Shown: positions 15,551 to 27,957 of the stretch, piece after piece | How positions within the stretch are numbered: position 1 is the stretch's first letter | Layout: every line of letters starts with the position of its first letter | From: Alicyclobacillus tolerans | GTDB lineage: Bacteria; Bacillota; Bacilli; Alicyclobacillales; Alicyclobacillaceae | DNA: 64,000 nucleotides | Assembly (NCBI RefSeq): GCF_021739485.1 | Contig: NZ_JAJFNK010000004.1 | Location: 124,001-188,000, forward strand | Direction: 5' to 3' | The notes under the pieces: model-generated | Database searches by the model: none | Told to the model about the DNA's origin: nothing | Seen by the model: only the letters and a program-made list of their open reading frames with translations | Made by a program: the position numbers and the translations under genes

Positions 15551-17428
15551 CTACAAGCGCCCGTAAACGTCAGACGAAGAAACGGGTGGCAGCGTTGCAG
15601 GCATCTGTTCAAGACGTGCAAAAAGCCCGTTGGCAACCGATTGAGGCACATGTTCCCCGTCGATGAGAGCATCGACCCACGGCATTAAGGACTCATGGGC
15701 AAAAACCAAATCGTCGCACCCGCTCGAAAGCAAGTGGCGAATGACGTATTGAAGAGTCAGGACCAACCTTCCATAACTTCCATCCTGAGTGATTTGCAAG
15801 TCGGCTTCTTCCAGCAAAAGACTCGCGGCGAAAAGGTGATACATGCGATTCATCAAGTGTTTCGCCGGCCATTCTCGATTTGGGTGGCCGTTAGCCGTCA
15901 TGCGCTGGATTTGTACTTGGATGCGCGACGTCAAGCCCTGAAGCCATTGCGCCATTTTTTGTGCTAAAGGGTCTTTTTGGTTTGAGAGACGGACGTCGAT
16001 GTCGTGAAAGAACGCTTCGCCCGCCAAGTCCTTCACCAAAGCGCGCAATACATCCAGAGCCATGATGTTGGTGGTTCCTTCCCAGATGGAGCCGAGGTGA
16101 GTATCCCGGACCAATTTCGGATTCACCCAGTCCTCGATGTATCCGTTGCCTCCGCGTACCTCCATCGCCTCTGCCGCCACGTAGCGCGCCCGCTTGCAGA
16201 TGTATCCTTTGAGAATTGGTGTGAGGATCCGAAGGAGTGTTTTATCCTGAGCCGAGCCCGTGTCCGCCCGGTCGTATACGTTTGCGGTGTGCAGCACGGT
16301 CGACGCGGCTGCTTCGCTGTCCAGTAAAAGTTCAATCAACGTCTCTTGCATCAAAGGAAGCTGAGCCAGGGTCTGGCCAAACGCTTGCCGGCCCCGTGCA
16401 GAAACAAGTGCCTCCAAATAGCTTCTGCGCATCATCCCGGCGGAGCGCACCGCGTTGGACAGGCGGGACGAATTAACCATGGCCATCATCTGTTTGAATC
16501 CGGAGTCGAGTTCGCCGATGACGTACGCCAAGGCCCCTTGAAAGGTCACCTCACCCGAGGCCATATCGCGCGTCCCGAGCTTGTCTTTGAGACGCTGAAT
16601 GGCATAGCGGTTTAACGAACCATCTTGAAGTTTTCGGGGCACCAGAAACAGCCCTAACCCCTTAGTGCCTGCCGGAGCGCCTTCCGGCCTGGCCAACACT
16701 AACGCCACGTCGGCAGAAACGTTCGAGCAAAACCACTTGTCTCCCCATATTTCCCACGTCTGTCCAACCTTCTTCGCCACAACCGTGTTTGCGCCGACAT
16801 CTGAGCCCCCTTGCTTTTCGGTCATGAACTGCGCAGCTGTCCACAAATCGTCGAGATCGGTGCTTGTCAATTTGGGAAGGTAACTCTGTTGCAGTTCAGG
16901 AGAAGCAAATTGCTCCAAAATTCGGGCTGCTGAGTCCGTCATACTCATTGGACAGCACAATCCGAATTCGGACTGGGCAAACACATACCAAAAGGCATAC
17001 TTCAAAACGTGTGGGAACCTGGTCGTCCAGCCCAAGACACCAGGCCGGTGAGACATGGCGACCAATCCAAACTCGCGATAGCCAATGGCTTCCATCTCGC
17101 GATAAGAAGGATGGTACTCGACCGTGTCGATGCGTTCTCCCTTGGCGTTGTATTGAATCAGTTGCGGGGCGTGTTTATCGGCTCGCCGAGCTAACTCGTC
17201 TAGTTCACTTCCCGCAGCCTGCCCTAAACGGGACAAGTGCGGGAATGCTTTTTCAACTTCCTCCGCAGTCAAATATCGCTTTAAAACGAAAGACAGATGG
17301 TGGTCTTGCGCAAAGAAATTTAGGCCAGACGTGTCTGGCATCGCCGCAGCTGCCCCTTGGTGCAAAGATGCCTCTTCCCGCGCCGACGAATGTTTCGGTT
17401 CGGCTCCTAAACCACAGTTTGAATCCAC
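15551..17428 (-). CDS. Acyl-CoA dehydrogenase (AidB-like long form)
   Basis: FAD flavoenzyme of about 625 aa. The core has FMTEKQGGSDVGANTV (flavin and substrate loop), WEIWGDKWFCSN, and RGGNGYIEDWVNPKLVRD followed by GSIWEGTTNIMALDVLRA. The extended C-terminal region and the GYIED...WEGTTNI pattern are closer to AidB or FadE-like members than to short acyl-CoA dehydrogenases. GTG 17428 is chosen with AGGAG at 8 nt. The gene is isolated, so the substrate (long-chain or isovaleryl-type acyl-CoA) is open. A GGCGG/CCGCC hairpin at about 17508-17530 lies in its leader. Confidence 0.88.
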   Translation of the reverse strand: MDSNCGLGAEPKHSSAREEASLHQGAAAAMPDTSGLNFFAQDHHLSFVLKRYLTAEEVEKAFPHLSRLGQAAGSELDELARRADKHAPQLIQYNAKGERIDTVEYHPSYREMEAIGYREFGLVAMSHRPGVLGWTTRFPHVLKYAFWYVFAQSEFGLCCPMSMTDSAARILEQFASPELQQSYLPKLTSTDLDDLWTAAQFMTEKQGGSDVGANTVVAKKVGQTWEIWGDKWFCSNVSADVALVLARPEGAPAGTKGLGLFLVPRKLQDGSLNRYAIQRLKDKLGTRDMASGEVTFQGALAYVIGELDSGFKQMMAMVNSSRLSNAVRSAGMMRRSYLEALVSARGRQAFGQTLAQLPLMQETLIELLLDSEAAASTVLHTANVYDRADTGSAQDKTLLRILTPILKGYICKRARYVAAEAMEVRGGNGYIEDWVNPKLVRDTHLGSIWEGTTNIMALDVLRALVKDLAGEAFFHDIDVRLSNQKDPLAQKMAQWLQGLTSRIQVQIQRMTANGHPNREWPAKHLMNRMYHLFAASLLLEEADLQITQDGSYGRLVLTLQYVIRHLLSSGCDDLVFAHESLMPWVDALIDGEHVPQSVANGLFARLEQMPATLPPVSSSDVYGRL

Positions 17429-17695
17429 GGTCTTCACTCCTACTCAGAATTCATGTGTTCTCCTACGTCAAAAAGGCTATGTCGAACAAGCCATGTCGAA
17501 AATAGCGTGAAGGCGGCCAAAAACGACCGCCCTGCCCCCCAGAGAACCTATCTTATGAACTTTAGTTCCCATATCCTGAATTCACCTTATATTATCAGTT
17601 TATTTTTAAGAATTGTTTTTATTTGAATGAAACATTGGCTTCGATGGTTGTAGAAACGCTTCAAGCATGGTATGTTGAGGCCGTAACCTCAATAT

Positions 17696-20545
<2,850 letters not shown>

Positions 20546-20619
20546 TCAGGTCCTCTCGCTCCACTCTCTTTTCATTCCACGCACTCTTGTCTCCCGCTGC
20601 TCTTTATCCACTCTCTTTT

Positions 20620-21258
20620 TCACCGCCATTCCACCTCAATGAGGTGGCCGTTTGGTACGATGCCGTGGAGTGCGTTCTCGTTCCCTTTCGATGCGATGCC
20701 ATGTCCTGCGCTCCCCGCAAAAGGCGTGTCGCGAACCACCAAGTCTTTTGACATGGCAATAGACCGAATCACACTTCCGTGCGTAATCAATAAAACTCGT
20801 TCCCGGCCGTATTGCCGCTGCAGTCTTTGCAATCCATCCTGAATCCGGCTTTGAAAGGCCGGCATAGGCTCGATGTCCCAGCCCTCTTGCAACGCTTCGA
20901 CATCCTCGATTCCAAATTTGTGGCGTATTTCGCGCCGGGTCATTCCTTCAAGAGTTCCAAAGCGGCGTTCAGAAAACTCGGCTGCCACCTCTAGCGAGAC
21001 TCCGAACGATTTCATGCACAGTTGCGCGGATTCGAACGCACGTCGCAGGGGACTGCTCAAAATTGCGGTGTACGTGTCAAAATTCGAACCCGCTTCAGCC
21101 TGGGCATTCCGTCCACATTCCCCAACCCGCAGTGCCTTTTGGCAAAACTCAGCAACTTGCTTGCGGCCAGTCGCATTGAGTGGAACGTCCTTGTGTCCTT
21201 GGATTCGTCTTTCCAAATTCCAGTCTGTCTGACCGTGACGCATGAGGTGAAGTTTCAT
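20620..21258 (-). CDS. cobC: Histidine phosphatase family protein, probable alpha-ribazole phosphatase
   Basis: 212 aa of the phosphoglycerate mutase superfamily. LMRHGQTDWN carries the phospho-accepting His (near residue 8), ERRFGTLEGMTRREI the Glu region, and LLITHGSVIRSI the second His. ATG 21258 is used because MKLHLMRHG is the standard N-terminus and GGAG lies upstream. Assignment to CobC (removal of phosphate in late B12 assembly) rests mainly on the neighbour cbiZ; a general sugar-phosphate phosphatase cannot be excluded. Confidence 0.75.
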   Translation of the reverse strand: MKLHLMRHGQTDWNLERRIQGHKDVPLNATGRKQVAEFCQKALRVGECGRNAQAEAGSNFDTYTAILSSPLRRAFESAQLCMKSFGVSLEVAAEFSERRFGTLEGMTRREIRHKFGIEDVEALQEGWDIEPMPAFQSRIQDGLQRLQRQYGRERVLLITHGSVIRSIAMSKDLVVRDTPFAGSAGHGIASKGNENALHGIVPNGHLIEVEWR

Positions 21259-21283
21259 GTCTGTCTGTCTCCAGAAAACGGCA

Positions 21284-21862
21284 TCAAAGGTGCGGGTATG
21301 GAGCCAGCGGCTCAAGAAGGTGGTCCATCCTTAAATGCCTAGGCTGCCAACGCTTGCGTTTGTCTTTACTGCAGCCAAAGCTCAGGACCGGCTTGTTGGC
21401 GTCTTTGATGATCTGAACCAAATTTTGATTGTTCTCCGAATCGTAGTAGACCCCGCCCGGCTCGGCTCCCCATCCTACAATGACGTGCTGCGTCTGTTTT
21501 CGATTTAATGTGTACTCGATGTAATCCAGATTCAATTTGAGTTTCTCGGGCGGGATTTCTGCTTCGAAATTCACGTCCCGCCAGTTCGTCAGCATGATGG
21601 GATACATATTCAGAATTTCAACCGCGTAATACACCGGATCGGGTGTGAGGCGATTGAGCAGGTTCATCACGGTCAGGTCGAGCATCGACTCTGTCGCTTT
21701 GCTTGGATTGAACAAAATGGCGGCTACACGGACGCCCTCTCTTTTTTCGCCCCACTGTTTTAAAAGGGAATAACGGTAGACATCCGGCTGGTCTTTATCG
21801 AAAAAGGCCCGCGTTGTCATGACAGATTCACGTCGCTGAAACTCATTCTTGAACGGATTCAC
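21284..21862 (-). CDS. DUF1643 domain protein
   Basis: About 192 aa. It has the DUF1643 signature: RYSLLKQWG, AAILFNPSKATESMLDLTVMNL, EILNMYPIMLTNW and HVIVGWGAEPG. The function of the family is unknown; its members are often plasmid- or phage-linked. GTG 21862 is chosen because GGAGAGG lies 9 nt upstream. It ends 25 nt before the cobC-like gene, so it may be cotranscribed, without an evident functional link. Confidence 0.8.
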   Translation of the reverse strand: MNPFKNEFQRRESVMTTRAFFDKDQPDVYRYSLLKQWGEKREGVRVAAILFNPSKATESMLDLTVMNLLNRLTPDPVYYAVEILNMYPIMLTNWRDVNFEAEIPPEKLKLNLDYIEYTLNRKQTQHVIVGWGAEPGGVYYDSENNQNLVQIIKDANKPVLSFGCSKDKRKRWQPRHLRMDHLLEPLAPYPHL

Positions 21863-21901
21863 GGCACACAACCTCTCCACGCGATCCTTGTGAATTGCAT
21901 A

Positions 21902-22672
21902 CTACGCACGAGCTGTGGCTCCACCGTCAATGACGAATTCCTGTCCCGTCATATAGGAAGAGTTATCTGAGGCTAAAAACAACACCAGTTGTGCAACATC
22001 TTTGGTCTCTCCCAGCCGGCCTAAAGGGTATTTCTTGCCTAATTCTTCAGTCGTGGTACGCGCTGCCTGAGCTCCTAACTCGGCCATACCCGTGTTGATG
22101 TATCCGGGGTGAATGGAATTTACACGAACGTTTTGTTTCGCGTACTCAACCGCCACGTCCTTGGTCATGATGCGCACTGCACCCTTGCTGGCTCCGTACA
22201 GAACGTGCCCCTGCACACCTCGCAGACCAGCCACCGATGAAGCGTTGATGACGGATCCGCCTCCATGTTGTGCCATGACAGGAATAACGTGTTTCATGCC
22301 CAAAAAAACGCCTGTGACGTTGATGGACATCAGCCGATTCCAGTCCTCAAGCGTCGTCTCGACAAGCGGCTTAATGATATAGATACCCGCGTTGTTAAAC
22401 AGAACGTCTATTTTCCCGAAGGTTCTAACCGACTCATCGACGACTGTCACCCAATCTTCTTCCTTACTGACATCGTGCTTGATATGTAAAGCGGTGTCCT
22501 GGCCGCCGCTTAGCTCTCCTATGTCTTCCCCGGTTGTCGCTGCTGCCTGTTCATTGATGTCTGTCACAACGACCTTTGCACCCTCTTTGGCAAACAACAA
22601 CGCAGTCTCTCTGCCGATTCCAGTGCCTCCACCCGTAATCACCGCTACTTTATTCTCCAATTGGCCCATCAT
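21902..22672 (-). CDS. Short-chain dehydrogenase/reductase
   Basis: Classical SDR, 256 aa. GGGTGIG is the NAD(P)-binding loop, Asp after VVVTD favours NAD(H), NNAG follows at the usual place, and S with YGASK forms the catalytic triad. MTGQEFVIDGGATA near the end is typical of the 3-oxoacyl-reductase/glucose-dehydrogenase group. ATG follows GGAGG at 6 nt. Divergent from wrbA. The substrate is unknown. Confidence 0.88.
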   Translation of the reverse strand: MMGQLENKVAVITGGGTGIGRETALLFAKEGAKVVVTDINEQAAATTGEDIGELSGGQDTALHIKHDVSKEEDWVTVVDESVRTFGKIDVLFNNAGIYIIKPLVETTLEDWNRLMSINVTGVFLGMKHVIPVMAQHGGGSVINASSVAGLRGVQGHVLYGASKGAVRIMTKDVAVEYAKQNVRVNSIHPGYINTGMAELGAQAARTTTEELGKKYPLGRLGETKDVAQLVLFLASDNSSYMTGQEFVIDGGATARA

Positions 22673-22838
22673 GACACACCTCCTGCCACCATCTTACTCT
22701 CTAGCTTGGGGTGTCTCAAATCGACGAGCGTGGTCAAGTGATTCAAAGAAATGGGCCATTTGCTACATACTAAAATCCGCTTCAGGAGATGCTGAATCCG
22801 AGCTGTGCCATATTCGTATGAAGAAGGAGGCAGGATCT

Positions 22839-23456
22839 GTGGCTACGGTCAATCTCGCTGTCGTCTACTACAGTTCGACAGGAACCAATCATAAAATGGC
22901 CCTTGCCGCTGCAGAAGCAGCCAGAGATGCAGGTGCAGAGGTTAAAGTGTTAAAGGTTCCTGAATTAGCGCCAGAAGAAGCCATTGCTTCAAATGCTGGG
23001 TGGAAAGCGCACTACGAAGCTACTAAAAACGTGCCTGAGGCCAAAGCGAGCGACTTGGAGTGGGCGGACGCTATTATTTTCAGTGTTCCAACGCGTTTTG
23101 GCAACTTGCCAAGCCAGATGAAACAGTTTCTCGACACGATGGGAGGGTTGTGGGCACAAGGAAAAACTGTCAACAAAGTGGTGAGTGCCATGACCAGCGC
23201 ACAAAACTCGCATGGCGGCCAGGAGGCCACGCTTCTCTCTCTGTACACCAGCATGTACCACTGGGGCGCGATTGTCGTGGCTCCAGGGTATACCGATCCG
23301 AGTCTGTTCGCAGCCGGAGGCAACCCGTATGGAACGAGTGTCACGGCAGTCGAAGACGGAAGTGTTTCAGCAGAAGCTTCGGCAGCCATCAAACACCAGG
23401 CCAAGCGTGTCGTCACGGTAGCTGAGTGGCTGAAAAAGGGACAAGGCCAAGGATAA
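22839..23456 (+). CDS. wrbA: NAD(P)H:quinone oxidoreductase, WrbA family
   Basis: Flavodoxin-like FMN protein of 205 aa that reduces quinones by two electrons. VVYYSSTGTNHKMA is the FMN-phosphate loop, and SVPTRFGNLPSQMKQFLDTMGGLWAQG and TSAQNSHGGQEATLLSL are WrbA hallmarks. A GTG at 22839 with AAGGAGG 8 nt upstream is the natural start, giving MATVNLAVVYYSS; the frame is open much further upstream without support. Single gene ended by a strong hairpin. Confidence 0.92.
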   Translation: MATVNLAVVYYSSTGTNHKMALAAAEAARDAGAEVKVLKVPELAPEEAIASNAGWKAHYEATKNVPEAKASDLEWADAIIFSVPTRFGNLPSQMKQFLDTMGGLWAQGKTVNKVVSAMTSAQNSHGGQEATLLSLYTSMYHWGAIVVAPGYTDPSLFAAGGNPYGTSVTAVEDGSVSAEASAAIKHQAKRVVTVAEWLKKGQGQG

Positions 23457-23496
23457 GGCATTTAAAGCGTCAAAAGATTCAAAGGCTTGCGCCTGT

Positions 23497-23534
23497 GCAA
23501 AAAACCTCGGTCGGGGTTGGCCGAGGTTTTTTGC
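23497..23534 (+). terminator. Terminator of wrbA
   Basis: GCAAAAAACCTCGG pairs perfectly with CCGAGGTTTTTTGC (14 bp, 10-nt loop) with the T tract inside the stem; works in both directions. Confidence 0.88.
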
Positions 23535-23630
23535 TGGCAGCACACATACTCACACGCAATCTGCGTTGTAAGTCCTTGAGGAAAAAGTCAAATAGCTTGG
23601 ATTGTTATCCAATCGTTCACACCCACTGTA

Positions 23631-24503
23631 TCAAATGGCTTGCGACAGTGTCTGAAATTCTTCATCGCTCAATTCTATGCCGGCGGCCGCAATGTTTTCC
23701 TCAACGTGCGCCACAGACGATGTTCCTGGGATCGGCAGCATCACCTTAGACTTCTTGAGCAGCCATGCAAGGGCAAGCTGTGACGGTTTGGCACCATGGC
23801 GTTTCGCCAGTTCGTCAAGCGGACCGCCTTCCTTGGCCAACTTCCCGGTTGCCAGTGGGAACCAGGGAATGAATGCGATGTTGTGCGAATCGCAGTAGTC
23901 AAGAACCGGTTCAGCATCCCGTTTCGCTAGGTTATAGAGGTTTTGCACCGAAACGATCGCGGCAATCTTTTGCGCCTGTTCGATTTGTTCTACACTGACT
24001 TCGCTCAATCCGATATGGCGAATCTTGCCCTCTTGCTGCAACATCTTGAGTTCGCCGACCTGTTCTTCCAACGGTACCTTGGGGTCCACGCGGTGCAATT
24101 GCAACAGGTCAATACGCTCTAAACCAAGGTGGCGCAAGCTCAACTCAACCTGTTGGCGCAAGTACTCAGGACGGCCAACCGGACGCCAGTCGTCCGGGCC
24201 AGAGCGGGTCAGTCCGGCTTTGGTTGCAATGACCAAATCGCCAGGATACGGGTGCAAGGCTTTTTTGATGAGCATTTCCGATACAAAAGGTCCGTATGAA
24301 TCCGCAGTATCGATAAAAGTCACGCCTAATTCTACTGCGCGCTTCAGAACGCGCACTGCTTCATCCGGGTCCCGAGGGTCTCCCCAGATTCCAGGCCCAG
24401 TTAACTGCATTGCGCCATAACCCAGTCGATGGACAGGCAGATCCCCACCGATGGAAAAAGAACCAGACATTTTGGCTGAGACGTTGGAATTTGAAATCGA
24501 CAT
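23631..24503 (-). CDS. Aldo/keto reductase
   Basis: 290-aa NADP-dependent oxidoreductase of the YdbC/AKR11-13-like group. Catalytic tetrad: Asp in FIDTADSYG, Tyr of the same motif, Lys in IATKAG, and His in LLQLHRVDP. The C-terminus [21 protein letters not shown] binds the cofactor phosphate. ATG 24503 lies 8 nt after GGGAGG. Downstream of it on the other strand is a decayed relative (24684-24912). Confidence 0.9.
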   Translation of the reverse strand: MSISNSNVSAKMSGSFSIGGDLPVHRLGYGAMQLTGPGIWGDPRDPDEAVRVLKRAVELGVTFIDTADSYGPFVSEMLIKKALHPYPGDLVIATKAGLTRSGPDDWRPVGRPEYLRQQVELSLRHLGLERIDLLQLHRVDPKVPLEEQVGELKMLQQEGKIRHIGLSEVSVEQIEQAQKIAAIVSVQNLYNLAKRDAEPVLDYCDSHNIAFIPWFPLATGKLAKEGGPLDELAKRHGAKPSQLALAWLLKKSKVMLPIPGTSSVAHVEENIAAAGIELSDEEFQTLSQAI

Positions 24504-24683
24504 ACGCAAATCCTCCCAAGTTGTGACAAATAGAAGTAGGTACCTTCCTCATTTTAATTATCTTTCACGAAAGATAAAAACCCGATGCGGCGAATAACAA
24601 TCAGCGCCCATCGCGGAAATGGTAAAACTGCGGATCGTCAACTGCAAATACAATGAGTTGTTGCTCCATAAAGCCTGGAAGGG

Positions 24684-24912
24684 GCACAATTGAGCATTGC
24701 TTGGGTTTTGTCGCAAGGTGGAGAATTTTTCCTGCTGGTGGGCGCCCGGACGCGGGAACGTTTGAGCGAATCTCTCGAAGCTTTAAAACTAGCGCTTGGC
24801 GAGGAAGATTTAGCTCGCATTGAGCAAGCAGTCCCTCCCCGAAGCCGTTGCCGGCGAACGTTATCCCGCCGCGCAAATGGCATTGCCGCAACGGAGCACC
24901 TGCATCTATTTT
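24684..24912 (+). pseudogene. Decayed C-terminal remnant of an aldo/keto reductase
   Basis: AQLSIAWVLSQGG followed by LLVGARTRERLSESLEALKLAL and EEDLARIEQAVPP is the usual C-terminal end of aldo/keto reductases. After PP the frame shifts by one: the normal ending EAVAGERYPAAQMAL continues in the next frame near 24840. No N-terminal domain precedes it. It is a relic, distinct in sequence from the intact reductase next to it. Confidence 0.75.
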
Positions 24913-25072
24913 AAGAAATTTTCAATAGTTTCCTAGTAAACTGTTCGCCAAAGGGACATCCATCCATTTTTAGAAACCACAAGGTCCTTCAAGAGATTTG
25001 GGTCAAGGTTTCGCGAGATGAGAACTGCATCAAAAAAGCTGCAATAATTCTGTGGTCAGGAAGTGATGTGGG

Positions 25073-25225
25073 ATGGCTTTCTGTATCTGGTGCAAAAGCT
25101 TCAAGGGTGATGAGATTATGTGGCTTGTCTTCAAAACGGGATTTACGCACCGCGAACACAAAAGGGTGCCGTTAGGCATCTGCATGACGTGCGGAACCCA
25201 TCACAGTGAATTGAAACCCATCTAA
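25073..25225 (+). CDS. Possible 50-aa zinc-ribbon protein
   Basis: A short frame with ATG, 50 codons and TAA. The product begins MAFCIWCKSFKG and has CMTCGTHHSE near the end, so CxxC pairs lie at residues 4-7 and 37-40, the spacing of a small zinc ribbon. An AGGA lies about 11 nt upstream, a weak site. No other gene occupies this 800-nt stretch between the reductase remnant and the response regulator. Function unknown; expression is not shown. Confidence 0.5.
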   Translation: MAFCIWCKSFKGDEIMWLVFKTGFTHREHKRVPLGICMTCGTHHSELKPI

Positions 25226-25323
25226 GTCGATCTCAGCCCCGTCGAAAGCCGTTCGCCATCCTGGGAGTCATGGTGCAAAGCAAGTGTTACGGCGAAAACT
25301 CCAGTGCCAGGTCTGGCTTCTCT

Positions 25324-25515
25324 TTACGCCCCCTGATGTTTTTCGGTCGTCATCTGTTCATGCCAGGACTGGTTTACATATGGATAAACACCCGTTGAAT
25401 GTACATAAAACACGGTTCTCATCACTTGAACGGATGATGACACCTCCACGAGCTTTTGACTCCATGGGCACCAAGCCAGTGGACTGCCTTCCGGAAAGCG
25501 TCTGTAGTCTTCCAA
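25324..25515 (-). CDS. Doubtful 63-aa hypothetical protein
   Basis: TTG start with GGGGGTG 5 nt upstream. The product (EDYRRFPEGSPLAWCPWSQK to the end HEQMTTEKHQGA) has a reasonable composition but matches nothing I know. It is one of two overlapping frames in a stretch otherwise empty from 25226 to 25740. Kept as a low-confidence entry; the overlapping plus-strand frame 25284-25559 was judged worse. Confidence 0.3.
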   Translation of the reverse strand: MEDYRRFPEGSPLAWCPWSQKLVEVSSSVQVMRTVFYVHSTGVYPYVNQSWHEQMTTEKHQGA

Positions 25516-25740
25516 TGCAGCACCCCCGCAAAAATTGTCTTAAAAATCACAAAAATTAAGATACCATGAGGGCGGCGTCAAAATGCGTCGGAAAAAGTCG
25601 ATGTCGATTAATTTATTTCTTGCACATCCCATTGAAAAATGCCATCTTGTGCATAGAGCCATAGACTTCATAGACTGCCGTCTCTAGGATTCACAACTCG
25701 ATCAATTGAACATGCACTCCTTGAGAGGGGAGAATATTGC

Positions 25741-26454
25741 GTGCGCGATGCTTTTCATCCTGAAGATTTCCACATCCTCATCGTGGACGACGACAAGAAC
25801 ATTACGGATTTGATTCGAATGTACCTCGAACACCGGGGGTTTCAAGTTTCGTCTGCAGACAACGGAATGTCGGGTTTATCCAAAGTAGAGGCTGGGGTGG
25901 TCCATCTCGTCCTTCTCGACCTCATGATGCCTCAAATGAATGGTTGGGAGCTTTGTCGAAAAATCCGGGAACGGGGCGATATCCCGATTCTCATCATGAC
26001 CGCGAGAGGAGATGGGTCGGACAAGCTGCATGGATTTGAAATTGGAGCGGACGACTATTTGGTCAAGCCATTCGATCCCAACGAACTCGTTGCACGCACC
26101 ATCTCGTTATTGCGGCGCACCTATCAACCGCGCGTCAAGGTAACGCCAGTGACCGCAATCCGCTTCGACACCCTTGTAATTGATACCGCGGCGCAAACCG
26201 TATCTGTTCGGGACAAAACGGTCATTCTGACGCCGCGAGAATACCAGTTGATTCGCATCTTCGCAGAACACCCCAACCAAGTACTCAACCGGCAGCAGCT
26301 CCTGGATTTGGTCTGGGGGATTGACTACATGGGAGAAGACCGGGTTGTGGATGTGTTCGTCAAACGGCTGCGCCAAAAACTTTCCGACGTCCGCCAGAAG
26401 TGGTCGATCGTGACTGTGCGCGGGGAAGGATACAAGTTTCAACTGGAGGACTAA
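25741..26454 (+). CDS. OmpR/PhoB-family response regulator
   Basis: 237 aa. The receiver domain (about 1-125) has ILIVDDDKN with the acidic pocket, LLDLMMPQMNGWELC with the phosphorylated Asp (near residue 60), an MTARG Thr and the LVKPFDPNELVA Lys. The C-terminal winged helix (about 140-235) ends in TVRGEGYKFQ. GTG start with GAGGGGAG at 8 nt. The partner kinase starts 2 nt after its stop. The regulated gene is probably the secreted coiled-coil protein downstream, by position only. Confidence 0.93.
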   Translation: MRDAFHPEDFHILIVDDDKNITDLIRMYLEHRGFQVSSADNGMSGLSKVEAGVVHLVLLDLMMPQMNGWELCRKIRERGDIPILIMTARGDGSDKLHGFEIGADDYLVKPFDPNELVARTISLLRRTYQPRVKVTPVTAIRFDTLVIDTAAQTVSVRDKTVILTPREYQLIRIFAEHPNQVLNRQQLLDLVWGIDYMGEDRVVDVFVKRLRQKLSDVRQKWSIVTVRGEGYKFQLED

Positions 26455-26456
26455 GC

Positions 26457-27881
26457 ATGCTGACCTCGATGTTTCGCAAGACCCTAGTGGTGTACATGAG
26501 TGTCATCGTCCTCGCATTTGGTGCGCTCACCTTTACCCTCCGTCTAGAAATTGAACACTTCTTAGCGGGCCAAAGGTTGCAGGTCTTGAACCAAGAGGCC
26601 AAGGCCCTGCTCCCCATTCTGGAACGCGTCAACGGCAATCCCAATTCTTATCCAGTCTTTCACGACGTCGTTTCCCGGTATAAGCAAGTGGACAATACAA
26701 CGGTCAACCTGCTCTTGGTCAGAGACAGCGGACTGAAAAGAGTTCAACGGCTCACCGACCGGCTCGTGAGCCACAGTGACATCCTCAACGTTTCCGCCGT
26801 ACAGCGCGTGTTGAACGGCCAGCCCATCCAACTGATGGGTCCGTTCAAAAAAGGCATCCGCGAGTCTAGGCTCACCGTCGGTCTGCCGATTTTCAGCAAT
26901 GGCGAAGTCATTGGCGCACTGTTTTTGCATACACCCATGCAAGAACTTGAGATGGGGCAAGTGACTCAGATCATCTTGCTGCTCGCGATCCCGATTCTCT
27001 TCGTCTCCATTGCAGTTCTCTATTTCATTTCCCGCCGTTTCTCCCGCCCGCTCGTTCAGATTAACCGGACGGTGCAATTGATTGGTCAAGGGCATTTCCA
27101 AGAACGTCTCGATGTAAACAGCCGGGATGAAGTCGGTCAGTTGGCCCTGGCCTTTAACGACATGGCGGCGCAACTGGAACGTCTCGAAACAATGCGCAAG
27201 GACTTGATTGCAAATGTTTCCCACGAGATAAGGACCCCGCTTACCTCCGTTCGAGGCTTTATTCAAGGGATTCTTGAGGGCGTCATCCCGGTAGAGCAAC
27301 AGCATCGGTATTTGGAGACTGCCTATCAGGAACTCAACCGCCTCAACACCATCTTAAACACGATGCTCGACTTGTCCGCGATTGAAACGGGCCGGATTGC
27401 TATCGATTTTAAACCCGTTTTATGGGCCCCCGTCGTCGAAGATGTGCTGCAGCGCGTAAAAGTGCGCGCAGCCGAGAAGGGGATTCACCTGCAGGCCTGT
27501 AGTTCGGACGAATCGGTGACCGTCTGGGGAGATGCACAGCGCTTGACTCAGGTCCTGTTTAACATTGTAGACAATGCGATTCGACATACGCAGCACGGTG
27601 AAATCCGCATTTCCAGCGCCGTGCAGGACGGTCGCTTAAACGTGCAAATCCGCGATACTGGCGAAGGCATTCCCGAAGAAATGCTTCCTTACATTTGGGA
27701 ACGGTTTTTCACGGGGTCAGCATCGCGATCGTCCAATCAAGAGCGCAGCGGCCTGGGATTGACGATTGTCAAATACCTCGTCACCAGAATGAACGGGCAT
27801 ATCGACGTAGAATCTGCTCCCTCGTGTGGGACTACATTCACCTTAACCTTTCCTATTTTCTCTTCGTCGACATATTCGTGA
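26457..27881 (+). CDS. Membrane sensor histidine kinase
   Basis: 474 aa. Helix 1 (about 8-30), an extracytoplasmic sensor of about 135 residues, helix 2 (about 168-190), HAMP (PLVQINRTVQLIGQGHF), HisKA with VSHEIRTPLTSV (phospho-His near 254), then the ATP-binding domain with NIVDNAIRHT, RDTGEGIPEE and GLGLTIVKYL. ATG 26457 follows GGAGG. The sensor domain has no motif I recognise, so the signal is unknown. Operon with the response regulator. Confidence 0.92.
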   Translation: MLTSMFRKTLVVYMSVIVLAFGALTFTLRLEIEHFLAGQRLQVLNQEAKALLPILERVNGNPNSYPVFHDVVSRYKQVDNTTVNLLLVRDSGLKRVQRLTDRLVSHSDILNVSAVQRVLNGQPIQLMGPFKKGIRESRLTVGLPIFSNGEVIGALFLHTPMQELEMGQVTQIILLLAIPILFVSIAVLYFISRRFSRPLVQINRTVQLIGQGHFQERLDVNSRDEVGQLALAFNDMAAQLERLETMRKDLIANVSHEIRTPLTSVRGFIQGILEGVIPVEQQHRYLETAYQELNRLNTILNTMLDLSAIETGRIAIDFKPVLWAPVVEDVLQRVKVRAAEKGIHLQACSSDESVTVWGDAQRLTQVLFNIVDNAIRHTQHGEIRISSAVQDGRLNVQIRDTGEGIPEEMLPYIWERFFTGSASRSSNQERSGLGLTIVKYLVTRMNGHIDVESAPSCGTTFTLTFPIFSSSTYS

Positions 27882-27957
27882 CACATTCACCTCCTACAAT
27901 TCTCTTGAAACAACCCCTAGCCGGTTGAAACAATCCATTCGATGTGGAGGTACTGGA

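Noticed and set aside
20546..22000. Cobalamin riboswitch ahead of the cobC-like or cbiZ gene
   Set aside because: No B12-box-like sequence was seen in the short intergenic gaps.
25284..25559. A 91-codon plus-strand frame
   Set aside because: No ribosome site, unlikely composition, and overlap with a slightly better minus-strand frame that is itself doubtful.
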